DNA of 64,000 bases from Ampullaceana balthica (Eukaryota > Mollusca > Gastropoda > Lymnaeidae), in contig CALYLW010000283.1 of the NCBI GenBank assembly GCA_944989445.1, forward strand, positions 23,627-87,626. The letters are read 5' to 3'. The notes beneath the pieces are model-generated. The model had not been told where the DNA came from and did no database searches. It worked only from the letters and a program-made list of their open reading frames with translations. Shown here piece by piece: positions 57,401 through 62,767 of the stretch. Every line of letters begins with the position of its first letter. Position 1 is the stretch's first letter. The translations under genes and the position numbers were made by a program.

Positions 57401-58870
57401 AACATTGCTCCTGATGTCTCCCTTACTCTGGTTCTGCCATTTACAATGTAAACTAAAAATCACTACTTTAATTAAGGATGTATTTTGACGATTTAAAAAA
57501 AAACCTAAATGTTTAATAACCTGGAAAAATTAGAAAACAGTAAAAATCAATAGGTGATTCGATAATTAAATGGAGACTCTTAAAGACTTTCAACAACTTG
57601 CTCTGGGTTGATGTAATTTTCTGCAGTAAGTTTAAAAAGGGTTACATCATAAAACAAAACAATTAATACCTTCAAGGTGTAGAGACAGGTGTTTTCTATT
57701 TAGCCTTGACCTTGACAGCTGCGGCCTTGTGATGACCAACTGACTGGGCACATTGATGCCGGTCCACAAGGCCTCCTGGCAAGTAGGCGAACTCGCCTCG
57801 AAAGACTGGGATCTCTTGAGCTCTTCACGTCTCCGCCTGATACCGCGCCCCTCTGGCGTCTGTCCCCGAGGTGGAAAGTCCATGGAAAGGCTGGTGGAGC
57901 ATGGCTCTGAGCGCAGACGAACCAGCTTCGGCTTGGAGAAGGTGGTCACGGAGATGTCGACGCTGTGTTTGATCTGAGGTTGGTTATGAGCTGCCTTGGG
58001 AGACTGGGCGAGCTGCTTCATGCACTGCATCTCACCGCTAATAGCTGCATTCTTCGCATTGTCCATCTGGGGTACCAAACACTCACATCGAAAGGGGGAA
58101 CCAGCAGGAACTTGTTCAGACAGAGGCGTAGCCCGCTGACGCTCTGTTCTGAATGGGGAATTCGGGGGCAAGTTTTCCGACTGCGGGGTGGTCCTTTCTG
58201 TTCGGAACGGGGAGTTCAAAGGCATGTGTTCCGACTGCGGAGTTCTCTGATGTTCAGAGGCACTCATGGTCCTGTGAGCACGCCTCAGGCCTGGCGAGCT
58301 GGACACATGCTCAAAAGAAAACGATCTTTTTTGTTCCGTGGAGCTACCGGACAAGTTGGATTGCTCAATCCAAGAAGCTCTCTGGCGACTCCTGTACGGG
58401 GAAGACAACCCGACGTGCTCAAGCTGGGGGCTTCTATGCAAGTCTGAAAACCCCACTGGGGTGGTCGCACGCTCGCTCCACGACACCCTGTCTCTGAACG
58501 GAGACGTGGGAACCGCCGCCCGGTCCACTGGTGGAGATCTCGGCATCTCGGGGACATCCGATGGCGTTGATCCACCTTCATTTCTCGGATGATCCAGTCT
58601 GCTGGCTAATTGATCGGTAGATGAGCTGAGGAGCTGGGACCTTGAACTGAACGGTTCTGTCCCGCCCTGACCCTGGGTCAGAGACACAACCTGCTGGGAT
58701 CGGTGGTTTCCTGAACCGGACCTTGACAGGACCTCCGAGCTGTTCTGTTCTGCCCGCGACCTCTGCTGACCAACAGTGTTGGTGATCTCAATGGTCTGTT
58801 GGACATTGTGTCGCTTGGTCACGGAAAAGTGGTCAATAATGAAATTTTCCATGTCGTCGAATATTCCCAT
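17330..58870 (-). CDS. neur: neuralized E3 ubiquitin ligase, whole gene model (7 coding exons, 946 aa)
   Basis: Coding exons on the minus strand are 58870-57670, 51257-51091, 33819-33474, 20041-19731, 19226-19028, 18647-18528 and 17826-17330. They sum to 2,841 nt with matching intron phases (1,0,1,0,1,1) and GT/AG at every junction. The order is a low-complexity N-terminus (1-400), NHR1 (about 417-571), a Pro/Ser linker, NHR2 (about 630-782), a Ser/Pro-rich spacer and a C-terminal RING (895-933). This is the Neuralized family architecture. Fly and vertebrate members mono-ubiquitinate the Notch ligands Delta and Serrate/Jagged at the plasma membrane and so drive their endocytosis in the signal-sending cell; NHR1 binds the ligand tail. 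The protein is longer than human NEURL1 because of the first exon. The gene spans 41.5 kb, with introns of about 6.4, 17.3, 13.4, 0.5, 0.4 and 0.7 kb. UTR exons and promoter are not identified. Confidence 0.9.
18528..18647 (-). CDS. neur: neur coding exon 6: end of NHR2
   Basis: The acceptor is ACTGTTTCAG|GGGAAG and the donor is ATTG|GTAATA. The exon is 120 nt (39 complete codons plus split codons at both ends; residues 743-781). It reads EVKYARNN, then LPLWAFFDVYGNIQKIKI, the conserved PLW-x-FD-x-YG end of an NHR domain. Both neighbouring introns are short (380 and 701 bp), so exons 4-7 form a compact 3' block in contrast to the long upstream introns. Confidence 0.94.
19028..19226 (-). CDS. 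neur: neur coding exon 5: NHR2 core
   Basis: The acceptor is CACAACAG|GTG and the donor is AAACTG|GTCAGT. The exon is 199 nt (66 codons plus one base; residues 676-741). It contains LGFGLTACDPTKV, LLDRLEYWVV and GDELSFYLTETG, matching the NHR2 pattern LSFGVTTCDP / RKEFWAV / GDIL in NEURL1. An open frame continues past the donor to 18909, but the family alignment (TG then EV/EL) supports splicing at 19028. Confidence 0.94.
19731..20041 (-). CDS. neur: neur coding exon 4: Pro/Ser linker and start of NHR2
   Basis: The acceptor is TTTCTCACAG| and the donor is ATTCAG|GTGATT, which is weaker than the other donors. The exon is 311 nt: two bases complete a Glu codon, then 103 codons (residues 573-675). 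A Pro/Ser/Asp-rich linker (573-622) is followed by the start of NHR2: LHLHALQGKNIRV, a basic/acidic strand, then FTVRPIRCGETIVIQ. This corresponds to the second NHR opening in NEURL1 (RVLIFTSRPVRVAE-type). Confidence 0.92.
20335..24118. repeat. foldback array of ~550-bp units (6 direct plus 1 inverted)
   Basis: Six head-to-tail units carry the landmark GACTATAAATCCCTTATATA at 20450, 21012, 21565, 22105, 22666 and 23177 (periods 562, 553, 540, 561, 511). Each unit has a G-rich run, the core CGATCGATCTGAAATTTTGA, TGTGCCAAATTTCAGTTCGA, GGGAAGTGGGTCATT, a (GA)n run, and GAAGTTAATATAAGGGATTT at its end. A seventh, inverted unit fills 23,690-24,110, and the left tip (20,336-20,412) is an inverted unit end. 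The first and the inverted unit share a segment (CCGGTGGCTGGCCTGAAGTC, then AAGTGACC) that is absent from the middle units. It lies in intron 3 of neur, about 300 bp upstream of exon 4. Confidence 0.92.
24120..24956. other. intron 3 of neur, nothing recognised
   Basis: Unique-looking sequence with a short (GT)n run at about 24,539-24,554 and C-rich tracts. No gene or TE end seen. Confidence 0.4.
24957..25595 (+). pseudogene. LINE RNase H domain fragment, copy A (5' truncated, frameshifted)
   Basis: The frame encodes VTVQWIPSHVNVNGNEKADS, the RNase H motif with the final catalytic Asp, then a tail with a C-x2-C-x8-H-x4-C knuckle (CRHCSQ to VTSCP). A 4-bp deletion relative to copy B in AGCCGGGGGG creates a premature TGA at about 25,456. 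The fragment begins abruptly at 24,957, where homology to copy B starts. Such an RNase H domain follows the reverse transcriptase in I/R1/LOA-type non-LTR elements; clade not settled. Confidence 0.8.
25783..26588 (+). pseudogene. LINE RNase H domain fragment, copy B
   Basis: A 253-codon open frame (25783-26544) holds the RNase H catalytic strand FCDSRSALEVL, then IPSHVNVNGNEKADSLAKAG and the CCHC-like knuckle, ending VLAKALRD-stop. The 3' end (GTTTAGTTTAGTAAGCCGC) matches copy A 984 bp upstream at about 95% identity by eye. The reverse transcriptase and endonuclease are absent, so this is a 5'-truncated, non-autonomous fragment in the intron of neur, on the opposite strand to neur. Confidence 0.85.
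26589..28604. other. intron 3 of neur, nothing recognised
   Basis: Mixed AT-rich and C-rich sequence with no domain-like open frame and no TE termini. Confidence 0.4.
28605..28822. repeat. 45-bp minisatellite, about 5 degenerate copies
   Basis: The marker TTTTGGGTAATGTGACC recurs at 28661, 28706, 28751 and (shifted) 28801, with divergence between copies. Confidence 0.75.
28922..29530 (-). mobile_element. Helitron-like non-autonomous element, copy 1 (internally duplicated)
   Basis: On the minus strand the 5' end is A|TCATATATATATTTACGCTC and the 3' end is a GGCGCCGCAGGCGCC hairpin followed by ACAGCACAAACTAG|T. This is the 5'-TC...CTAG-3' signature of Helitrons inserted between A and T. The copy contains a second 3'-like segment at about 29,144-29,165, so it looks partly duplicated. 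Confidence 0.72.
29570..31563. repeat. tandem array of ~500-bp units, 4 copies
   Basis: Units start at AAATCCTTTATATTAACTCG at 29570, 30074, 30573 and 31070 (periods 504, 499, 497). Each has a (CCGA)n or (CTTG)n run, GCCAAAACTTTTGATCGATT, the core AAAATTTCAGATCGATCGCA, GTACCGTAATTAAATTATTG, and GTGCGTATTATATTGAAC. The core is the reverse complement of the core in the 20.3-24.1 kb array. Divergence among the four copies is only a few percent, mostly in the microsatellite. It lies in intron 3 of neur. Confidence 0.93.
31565..32108. other. intron 3 of neur, nothing recognised
   Basis: Single-copy-looking sequence between two tandem arrays. No feature supported. Confidence 0.4.
32109..33282. repeat. 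21-bp minisatellite with two alternating unit types
   Basis: Type A units (CTTACAGGCCCCATGCCGTG) and type B units (CTCACGGGTATCCTATCGTG) alternate irregularly over the first 750 bp. Towards the 3' side they degrade into GTGCC-type units (CTTACGGGTGCCCTGCC). As 21 is a multiple of three and the units lack stops, long frames stay open on both strands (402 codons on minus, 282 and 240 on plus). These are repeat artefacts, not genes. The array ends about 190 bp from neur exon 3. Confidence 0.95.
33474..33819 (-). CDS. neur: neur coding exon 3: body of NHR1
   Basis: The acceptor is TTTCCCCAG|GTG and the donor is GCAG|GTAAAG. The exon is 346 nt (115 codons plus one base) and encodes residues 457-571. 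Family landmarks are VYVKF, LRFGFTSVNP, LPRYACPDL, NWAKAL, VFYGVNGEEKG, FFSGV and PLWAMLDIYGNTVGVEF, the standard NHR/SPRY-like beta-sandwich signature. The exon is GC-rich compared with the flanking intron. A 21-bp minisatellite ends only about 200 bp beyond its donor, at 32,109-33,282. Confidence 0.96.
33820..34240. other. intron 2 of neur next to exon 3
   Basis: Low-complexity T-rich sequence with a short approximate duplication of TCTATTTAWWAAAAACGTGG at about 34,025 and 34,090. No gene. Confidence 0.4.
34241..34400. repeat. isolated core of the array family
   Basis: TATAGAGATAAACTTAAAAT, then CATTCGATCGATCTGAAATT and TTGATACAATACATTGTCA align with the core of the 20.3-24.1 kb units. Only the core and near flank are kept. 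Confidence 0.7.
34401..35118. other. intron 2 of neur, nothing recognised
   Basis: AT-rich with a (TA)n-like stretch at about 34,710-34,750. No gene. Confidence 0.4.
35119..35343. mobile_element. MITE of the GTCCATAAAGTACGTCAC family, left end eroded
   Basis: The body matches 8937-9188 (AAGTACGTCACGCTATTTTT, CCCCCTGTCACAAA) and the right end is GTGACGTACTTTATGGACGG. The left GGGGCCGTCCAT is lost. Confidence 0.65.
35344..36008. other. intron 2 of neur, nothing recognised
   Basis: No credible gene or TE terminus seen. Confidence 0.4.
36009..36469 (+). mobile_element. Helitron-like non-autonomous element, copy 2
   Basis: The element starts A|TCATATAATATTTACGCTC and ends with hairpin GGTGCCGTAGGCGCC, a spacer, then GCAGCACAAACTAG|T. 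Length 461 bp with no TSD, as expected for Helitrons. It aligns along its length with the copies at 47,011, 47,498 and 28,922 (GCTTAGCACTGTAAAAA, TGTACATTTAAGAAAGTTTA). Confidence 0.78.
36470..37264. other. intron 2 of neur, nothing recognised
   Basis: No gene or repeat supported. Confidence 0.4.
37273..38289. mobile_element. hAT element, 1.0 kb, with transposase remnant and perfect TSD
   Basis: The termini CAGTGGTTCCTAACC and GGTTAGGAACCCCTG are inverted with one mismatch. AACTAGAC flanks both sides (37265-37272, 38290-38297). Subterminal GGTGCATGCACC/GCACCCC repeats occur at both ends. The interior retains the C-terminal part of a ZBED/Buster-like hAT transposase on the minus strand. Confidence 0.93.
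37604..38023 (-). pseudogene. C-terminal remnant of a ZBED5/Buster-like hAT transposase
   Basis: The 139-codon frame contains NELNTSLHG, FLNKLPLFQRRLEKSNLANF, LWIRNPF and LIDLRTREVLRSAF. These follow the conserved order in hAT transposases co-opted as ZBED5, FAM200 and SCAND3 (LNxxLQG ... FxxKLxLWxxxxxxxNLxxFP ... WIRNPF ... ELIDLxxD). The catalytic N-terminal and central regions are missing and the usual terminal FW motif is cut by a stop, so it is not functional. Confidence 0.75.
38614..38969. mobile_element. deletion-derived MITE of the 37,273 hAT family
   Basis: The 356-bp element in inverse orientation has termini CAGGGTTCCTAAGC and CTTAAGAACCACTG. The TSD CATTAGAA flanks both sides (38606-38613, 38970-38977). 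It keeps both ends of the 37,273 element but lacks the transposase remnant; the join is near ACAACCCCAGATTTAAATCG. Confidence 0.92.
39460..39636. mobile_element. hAT MITE, GTTCCC family
   Basis: Begins CAATGTTCCCTTTAAGCTGC and ends CTTAGAGGGAACATTG. The flanks ACCATGAC and ACTGTGAC agree at 6 of 8 bases, consistent with a decayed TSD. 177 bp, non-coding. Confidence 0.78.
39640..40512. other. intron 2 of neur, nothing recognised
   Basis: Contains a short direct repeat at about 39,655-39,750 (GTGTTGCCWTGATTGAAWTA). No gene. Confidence 0.4.
40513..40825. repeat. 30-bp minisatellite, about 9 copies
   Basis: Units ATCAATATATCATCACTCTA plus GGCAGCAGGT repeat every 30 bp. The central copies are identical and the outer ones decay. 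The spurious open frame 40491-40883 follows from the in-frame unit length. Confidence 0.92.
40900..41658. other. intron 2 of neur, nothing recognised
   Basis: AT-rich sequence without supported features. Confidence 0.4.
41659..43300. mobile_element. 1.6-kb element with GGGGCCGTCCATAAATGACGTCAC termini, right edge in gap
   Basis: The left end GGGGCCGTCCATAAATGACG is inverted at the right end (GTGACGTCATTTATGGACGG followed by CC and then Ns). Subterminal C-rich blocks with CGTCACAAAA occur at both ends. TTA precedes the left end and also follows the gap, which would fit a 3-bp TSD of PIF/Harbinger type, but the gap prevents proof. No recognisable transposase, so non-autonomous. Confidence 0.72.
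43301..43313. other. assembly gap (13 N)
   Basis: Thirteen unresolved bases exactly at the end of the inverted terminus of the preceding element. Probably an assembly failure at a C-rich hairpin. Confidence 0.98.
43314..44665. other. intron 2 of neur, nothing recognised
   Basis: Several short open frames overlap on both strands, but none has domain-like composition. Confidence 0.4.
44674..45491. mobile_element. hAT element with ATTAATCG-rich ends, perfect 8-bp TSD
   Basis: The ends GAGGGCTG and CAGCCCTA are inverted with one mismatch. Subterminal CGATTAATCGTTAA palindromic repeats occur at both ends. GTTTAAAG flanks both sides (44666-44673, 45492-45499). A second hAT MITE (44931-45113) is nested inside, which fixes their order of arrival. 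Confidence 0.9.
44931..45113. mobile_element. nested hAT MITE, GTTCCC family, perfect TSD
   Basis: The ends CAATGTTCCC and GGGAACATTG are inverted and flanked by CTACCATG on both sides (44923-44930, 45114-45121). 183 bp, the reverse orientation of the copies at 39,460 and 57,209. It sits inside the 44674-45491 element. Confidence 0.93.
45500..46315. other. intron 2 of neur, nothing recognised
   Basis: No supported feature apart from a G-run at about 46,220. Confidence 0.4.
46316..46752. repeat. 53-bp minisatellite, about 8 copies
   Basis: Units GATGTTGTGGGTGCATCTGG plus TGTGTCTCTGTGTTCACTTT and TGTTTATGTGTGA repeat at 53-bp spacing (46428, 46481, 46534 and so on). Copies differ mainly at CTGTG/CTGGG. 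Confidence 0.93.
47011..47497 (-). mobile_element. Helitron-like element, copy 3 (tandem with copy 4)
   Basis: The minus-strand 3' end is a GGCGCCGTAGGCGCC hairpin, GC-rich spacer, GCACAAACTAG|T at 47,011-47,014. The 5' part (ATATTTACGCTCAATTATCG) abuts the 3' end of the next copy, so the two lie head-to-tail. The 5' TC is not preserved at the junction. Confidence 0.72.
47498..47943 (-). mobile_element. Helitron-like element, copy 4
   Basis: The minus-strand 5' end is A|TCATATATTATATATTTACG (47,943) and the 3' end GGCGCCGCAGCACAAACTAG|T (47,498). It carries two GGCGCC hairpin arms and has no TSD. 446 bp, no coding capacity. Confidence 0.76.
47944..48560. other. intron 2 of neur, low information
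   Basis: Contains a direct repeat of TAGATTACATTAAAAGTC (48,240 and 48,410) and AATATAATGCGCACCGCGC (48,335), a string also seen near array-family copies. No gene. Confidence 0.4.
48575..48840 (-). repeat. dispersed repeat, inverse of 63,795-64,000
   Basis: The reverse complement contains GCAATTTCCCTTGGAAAAAT, GAAATGTCTGTC, CTAAGGAGGTCC and GAAAAGGTTTACGAAATTTC in the same order as 63,795-64,000. Unknown family; no termini fixed. Confidence 0.75.
49130..49478. repeat. single dispersed copy of the array family
   Basis: It has the same order as one unit of the 20.3-24.1 kb array: CCCGTAAAAACAAAGTTTG, TATAAATCCCCTATATATGA, GATCGATATTAATTTTTGAC, GTGCAAAATTTCAGCTCGAT, GGGAAGTGGGTCATTTGTAA, then GACAGACAGACAAGACGG and AGTTAATAAAAGGGATTT. 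More diverged than the array units, so probably older. Confidence 0.8.
49487..50295. mobile_element. pogo/Tigger-like DNA transposon relic with TA target site
   Basis: The left end is TA|CAGTGGCACCTCGCAATATG and the right end (inverted) is AAGTGGTACCTCGGTATGCG|TA. Further CTTGGTATACG-type repeats at both ends are typical of Tigger termini. A fragment of the GTCCATAAATGACGTCAC family fills 49,600-50,005. Confidence 0.72.
49600..50005. mobile_element. nested fragment of the GACGTCATTTATGGAC family
   Basis: AATTTTAGCCGATTT, CATCACAAAAAGTTAGACC and, at the right, GCGTGACGTCATTTATGTAC correspond to both ends of the 41,659-43,300 element. Its outermost termini are degraded. It lies inside the Tigger-like element. 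Confidence 0.65.
50300..50720. other. intron 2 of neur, nothing recognised
   Basis: Two short open frames occur without recognisable content. Confidence 0.4.
50725..50955. repeat. degenerate ~24-bp tandem repeat
   Basis: Repeated AAACCAACCTTCAAGCC / AAACCAACCTTTTGGAC-type phrases with heavy divergence, about 130 bp from neur exon 2. Confidence 0.55.
51091..51257 (-). CDS. neur: neur coding exon 2: start of NHR1
   Basis: The acceptor is CTCCTCAG| before 51257 and the donor is CGG|GTAAGT after 51091. The exon is 167 nt: two bases complete the split Gly codon, followed by 55 codons (residues 402-456). It contains the NHR1 opening LQFHDTHGDNIELL, then RARRYESFC and CFSNRPIAIGER. These match the start of NHR1 in fly Neur and human NEURL1 (HGDNI, RRFESFC, FSNRPV). 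The exon is isolated between introns of 6.4 and 17.3 kb. Confidence 0.93.
51380..51447. repeat. (AT)n microsatellite
   Basis: An uninterrupted run of about 32 TA dinucleotides in intron 1 of neur. Confidence 0.97.
51448..57200. other. intron 1 of neur, no gene or TE recognised
   Basis: 5.7 kb with little repeat content compared with introns 2 and 3. Several open frames of 60-130 codons (for example 55,362-55,757 and 55,813-56,145) show no domain, no splice context and biased composition. It may hold regulatory DNA, but no motif cluster is evident by eye. Confidence 0.4.
57209..57407. mobile_element. hAT MITE, GTTCCC family
   Basis: Begins AAATGTTCCCTTTAAGCTGC and ends CTTACAGGGAACATTG. The flanks CACATGAT and CTCCTGAT match at 6 of 8 bases. 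It is in intron 1 of neur, 260 bp from exon 1. Confidence 0.75.
57670..58870 (-). CDS. neur: neur coding exon 1: N-terminal Ser/Pro/Arg-rich region with SPFR motifs
   Basis: The exon starts at ATG 58870, with an in-frame TAA at 58919-58921 upstream and no ATG between. It encodes residues 1-400 plus one base and ends at a donor (GAAG|GTATTA). Its phase 1 end fits the phase of exon 2, which is the main reason to join it to neur. The region is rich in Ser, Pro, Arg and Gln and has no recognisable domain. SPFR or SPYR occurs at residues 123, 157, 220, 238 and 258, usually in a context like SEH/SEN-x-PxxSPFR. Basic patches lie at about 345-353 and 386-394; fly Neur has a polybasic membrane-binding stretch before NHR1, so these may serve the same role. 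The protein starts MG, as human NEURL1 does, but residue 6 is Asp, which argues against N-myristoylation. Reading through the donor adds only six further codons before a stop at 57647, so intron retention would give a 407-residue product. It could also be an unrelated single-exon gene, but the phase fit argues against that. Confidence 0.75.
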
Positions 58871-58921
58871 AATAAATGTCGAGACTTCACAGAATCCAAT
58901 AGGGGAAAAACACCTTATTTA
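58871..58921 (-). other. neur 5' leader with in-frame stop
   Basis: The stretch upstream of ATG 58870 carries an in-frame TAA at 58919-58921 and no in-frame ATG. This supports 58870 as the translation start. The transcription start and any non-coding upstream exon cannot be seen. Confidence 0.5.
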
Positions 58922-60901
58922 AACACACATAACCCGACTACCCTAAACCAAATTGTTAAGACAAGAAAAAGTAGTCCAACCGTTTGAATTCACAGACCTC
59001 GAGTTGAATACAACTGTAACCATACAAAACGATGAGGCTGTAACCTGACAGAATTCAGTTTCAGTGGGTAACGTATTCCTATCACAGACTAGCCAACACA
59101 TGTGGATGCTGTATCAACAACAGATCCTCTCTTGTACGAGCACTGCATGTTTTTGGAGCGAACCCTGACGACGGATCGCAAACTCCGTGTACAACACTGC
59201 ACCGATCCGACTTCTGGCCATCATGATCCTCACGTTGTGGTACAGATCTATAAGGACGAGCATAGAGCGTAAGCTGTGTACAAAGATGTGCCAAGGGGGA
59301 AAAAACGAAACCAGGACAAAGGCAACTGTTTAAACTTTTTTTTATTTATTTATTTTTTAAATAATTTTTTCCTCCTTACTTTCTATTTCATCTAGACGTT
59401 GGCCGTGATCTTGGTGGCATCTTTGAAAAGCTGTGATAATAAAAACTACCACCCGTGATCCTCCCTGTTTGTCCGGGCTTGATTGTTACTCCAGGTGCTG
59501 GAATGATGGCTGCACGCAACACACGTTTATCTCCGCAAAGATGGACAGAAGGAGAGAAACACCGGGGCGGAGGGAGTAACACAATCACCTATACACGTCC
59601 AAACTCACATCCCATAATAACCTAGACATAGAACTCGAGTTCTTTCATTTTTTATGTCGAAGGAAAGGTAACGGTGAATCTAAAACAGTCGCACGAATGC
59701 ATATCCCCGTGGCGGATTGTTTGCGATGGTGGGCTGGTGGTTCGAGCGATGGTGTGGCCTTTATTTGAATTTTGGATTCAGAACGCTCAGTCCAACAAAG
59801 GCTGTAATAAATAGAGATACAAGTGCCAAAACCTCACCGAGGCAACAATTACTGCGGTGCAAGGGTAACACAGAGGGCAAACCTTCTCCCCATTTGAACC
59901 TCATCGAAGATGTTTGGGAACAACCGGTGTTCCATTTAGGCAGAGCCCCGGTAATATTTACTCACTCTCTTTGTCGTTATCAGCAATCTCAAGTCGTTCT
60001 TCAGATGCTATTTTCACACCAGTATTATTTTAACTTTTTTTTTCCCTTTCACTTTGTGAATTTTCAACATTTTAAAAAAAAAGAAGAATCGTGTGAATGT
60101 AAACATGTTTGTTCTAGTAAAATTGTGATGTAAAAAAAATACTAGGACAGAAAGTATTTTAGCAACTATTATCAACACACATACAGCTAGTGATCTGTAA
60201 GTTACAGTAGTACACAACCTATATTATATTATTTATATACGTCTTCATTTCGAGTACAAGATATAGTAACTAAAACATAGTATAGAATTCAAATAGCTGG
60301 ACTTTCTCAAGGCCTATACAACGGGTGAGAGAAAACTAAATCATCACCGGGCCTGGTTCCAGACTGCTATCAGGAAAACCTAGCAGGCAAGCAGACGTGA
60401 GATGGGAGGGGAGTGGGAGGACGAGGAAGGGGCTGATAAGCGGCGGTGTACCAAATAGGTGGATGTGCTACTCTTGATTCGTACGTGGAACATGTTCCCC
60501 ACTACCCAGGGGCAGGCGCGGCACAACTAACTTTGTGGAAGTGAACGCAATAATCTCTTCTTCGTGTTTATCTTTTCTCACGGTCATTTCTTTCTACGCG
60601 CTAAACGAGTGGCTTCCCAAATTTTCCCGATTTCATAAATTATCTTACGTGTTAACGTGATGGTTTAAAGACCAAACTGACTTTAATGGGCAGAGAAAAA
60701 AACTTTAAATTTGAATATTGAGCGAGTATTAAACATTGTAACCATCACTTTGCAGTTGTACAATAACTCGGCTCCATCCGAAGACTTGGACTCACAGTAC
60801 GTGTGTTGAAAATCTTTGTCATGCACCAGAAATCTCATGAAATTAATTTCAACCAGAGGAAGAGTGAACCAATGCCATTCAGATGACCTTAGTGTTCTCA
60901 T
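58922..60901. other. neur upstream region, nothing certain
   Basis: Should contain the neur promoter or a leader exon. It has no clear TATA, CpG-rich block or TE terminus, and its open frames are short and featureless. Confidence 0.4.
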
Positions 60902-60910
60902 GGTATAGAT

Positions 60911-61220
60911 CAGGGCTTTTTAACCTAATTGTTGCACCTCAGTGAGGATTCGTGCGCAACACCCCCCCCCCTCGAAAAAAAACCACTTGGACAAATATGA
61001 CACCACATGTAAATTTAACTTTTAATACCGCCCATGATAGAACGCCCCATCCATCTAACATTCATCTGATCTCAAAATATTTTCCAGCGCTCCCTGCGAT
61101 AAAATGTGCTAACAGACATGCCACTGAACTCCATTATCTTGGTTTTGTCTACACTCGCGGACTCTGCCTCTTCCTGGTCCCCCCCAGGGAGTGCGAGAGT
61201 CCCCTAGTTACGGACCCCTG
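60911..61220. mobile_element. hAT-type MITE with 8-9-bp TSD
   Basis: Left end CAGGGCTTTTTAACCTAA and right end (inverted) CAGGGGTCCGTAACTAGG. GGTATAGAT flanks both sides (60902-60910, 61221-61229); the ninth matching base may be chance. 310 bp. Confidence 0.75.
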
Positions 61221-61229
61221 GGTATAGAT

Positions 61230-62278
61230 AGACTCAGCGGCATGCGTTGCTGGTCTGTGTGAGTGTGAGGGATAATGCAAGTCCCCCTATCGCTCCACTG
61301 AAATGCGATTCTCTGATAAGAGCACGTCAGCATCTGCCGACATGCATGGTTAGTCTAACTTCTGGACTATGACTTGTGTCCAAACACGAATGTTTCAGAC
61401 ATTGCTACTGCTACCTGCTGGTGGCTTCGGTTCTTTGTCCTGGAAAAAAATTTCGCATCAGATTTACGTCATCGTCACCTTCAAACATAGAATAAAAAAG
61501 AATGAAGGAAACAACGTTGGCATGAATCCAGTCGGGCTGTTTACATAAATGTCAATACTGGAAGCTGAACTGATCTGAATTTAAATACGTTAAACGGCAG
61601 ATGAAGGGATGCGACTCCTACATTTTATTGATGTCTAAATATTGGCACAACCTCTCAAAACGTAAATTTTGTAAAAAAAAATAATTTGCTTATTTACAAA
61701 ACGTGTAAGGGATCCTTAAAGTTCAGATAAAATATACGTTTATAAGTATTATTGAAAAGCTTAATATTTCTTAATTCTTAAAATGTTAAGAACTAAAGCG
61801 AACGTAGAGCAAGCGACAGTGTTGTAAATGGTTGTGTCCAGTAAAATTTACGTGACCCACAGTTTGTTAAATTTTAAGCTTGACCTAATGACGATACAGT
61901 TGGACTACGTGCACCTTATGATGACGACTCTGTCAAATACGGCAATCAGTAATTATGAAAATAATTTTCCCGGATTTAGCTATAACTAAAATAAGAGTTT
62001 CATCAACCATCCTCCTGCCCCACACCATGTCATAGTCAATTTGTTGTTGTTTTTATTTAACTATTATCACAACTAGAGTATTTATTACCCGTAAAAATTA
62101 CCCGTCAAAAATGACGGAAGTTTTCAAAATAAATATATTTCAGCTGATTTTCCTATAGTTTTTGTAATTGTCCCTTTTGCCTGAAAGCCGTATCGTAAAT
62201 AATCAGAAAATGTAGAGACAAAAAGAGAAACATAAAATCTCATTTCTATGATGAGCAATTTTATGCGGACGTTCGAAA
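61230..62278. other. upstream flank, nothing recognised
   Basis: AT-rich, with a short CCCGTAAAAATTACCCGTC duplication at about 62,090. No gene. Confidence 0.4.
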
Positions 62279-62767
62279 AGAGTTATTTTTGGTACAGTTA
62301 TTTTTATTTTCAAGGCTTTTTTTTTAGCGGTGCGCTTTCTAAAATCTTACATAGCGTTACGAACGAACATATATAGCAAATAAACAATATAACAGCCCAA
62401 GTCACAGGTTGGAAGGAAGGATCCGTAGCGCTATGACGTCATTTTTTGAGCTTATATTTAAGTATATATACAAGGCGCGCATAAGGAGGTGTGCAGAATT
62501 CTAAAAATTCTAAAAGATTCTTTTAAAAATATATGACGTCATAGTTTTAGCTTATATTTTAATTTTGGAAAAGAGAGCGATGTAAAAAGAGGATTTGAGG
62601 ATTTATACGTATAAAATTTATAAAATACTTTGTGTACATTTCAGGAAGTTTAATATTTCGTATTTATCAAACAAGGATAAGTTACTTGGGCTTTTTACAA
62701 CAAAAAAGTGGGCGCCATAAGCGCCCTACAGCTGAAGTGGGCGCCATAGGCGCCCTAAAACCCCTAG
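62279..62767 (+). mobile_element. Helitron-like element, copy 5 (diverged, 3' part)
   Basis: It ends with tandem GTGGGCGCCATAGGCGCCCT hairpins and CCCCTAG|T. Upstream, GAGTTATTTTTGGTACAG, GCGGTGCGCTTTCTAAAAT and AAATACTTTGTGTACATTTC follow the order of copy 2. The 5' TC end is not recognisable. Confidence 0.6.

Noticed and set aside
57965..58592. Plus-strand open frames of 84-160 codons opposite neur exon 1
   Set aside because: They are antisense shadows of a GC-rich coding exon and lack domains or splice context.
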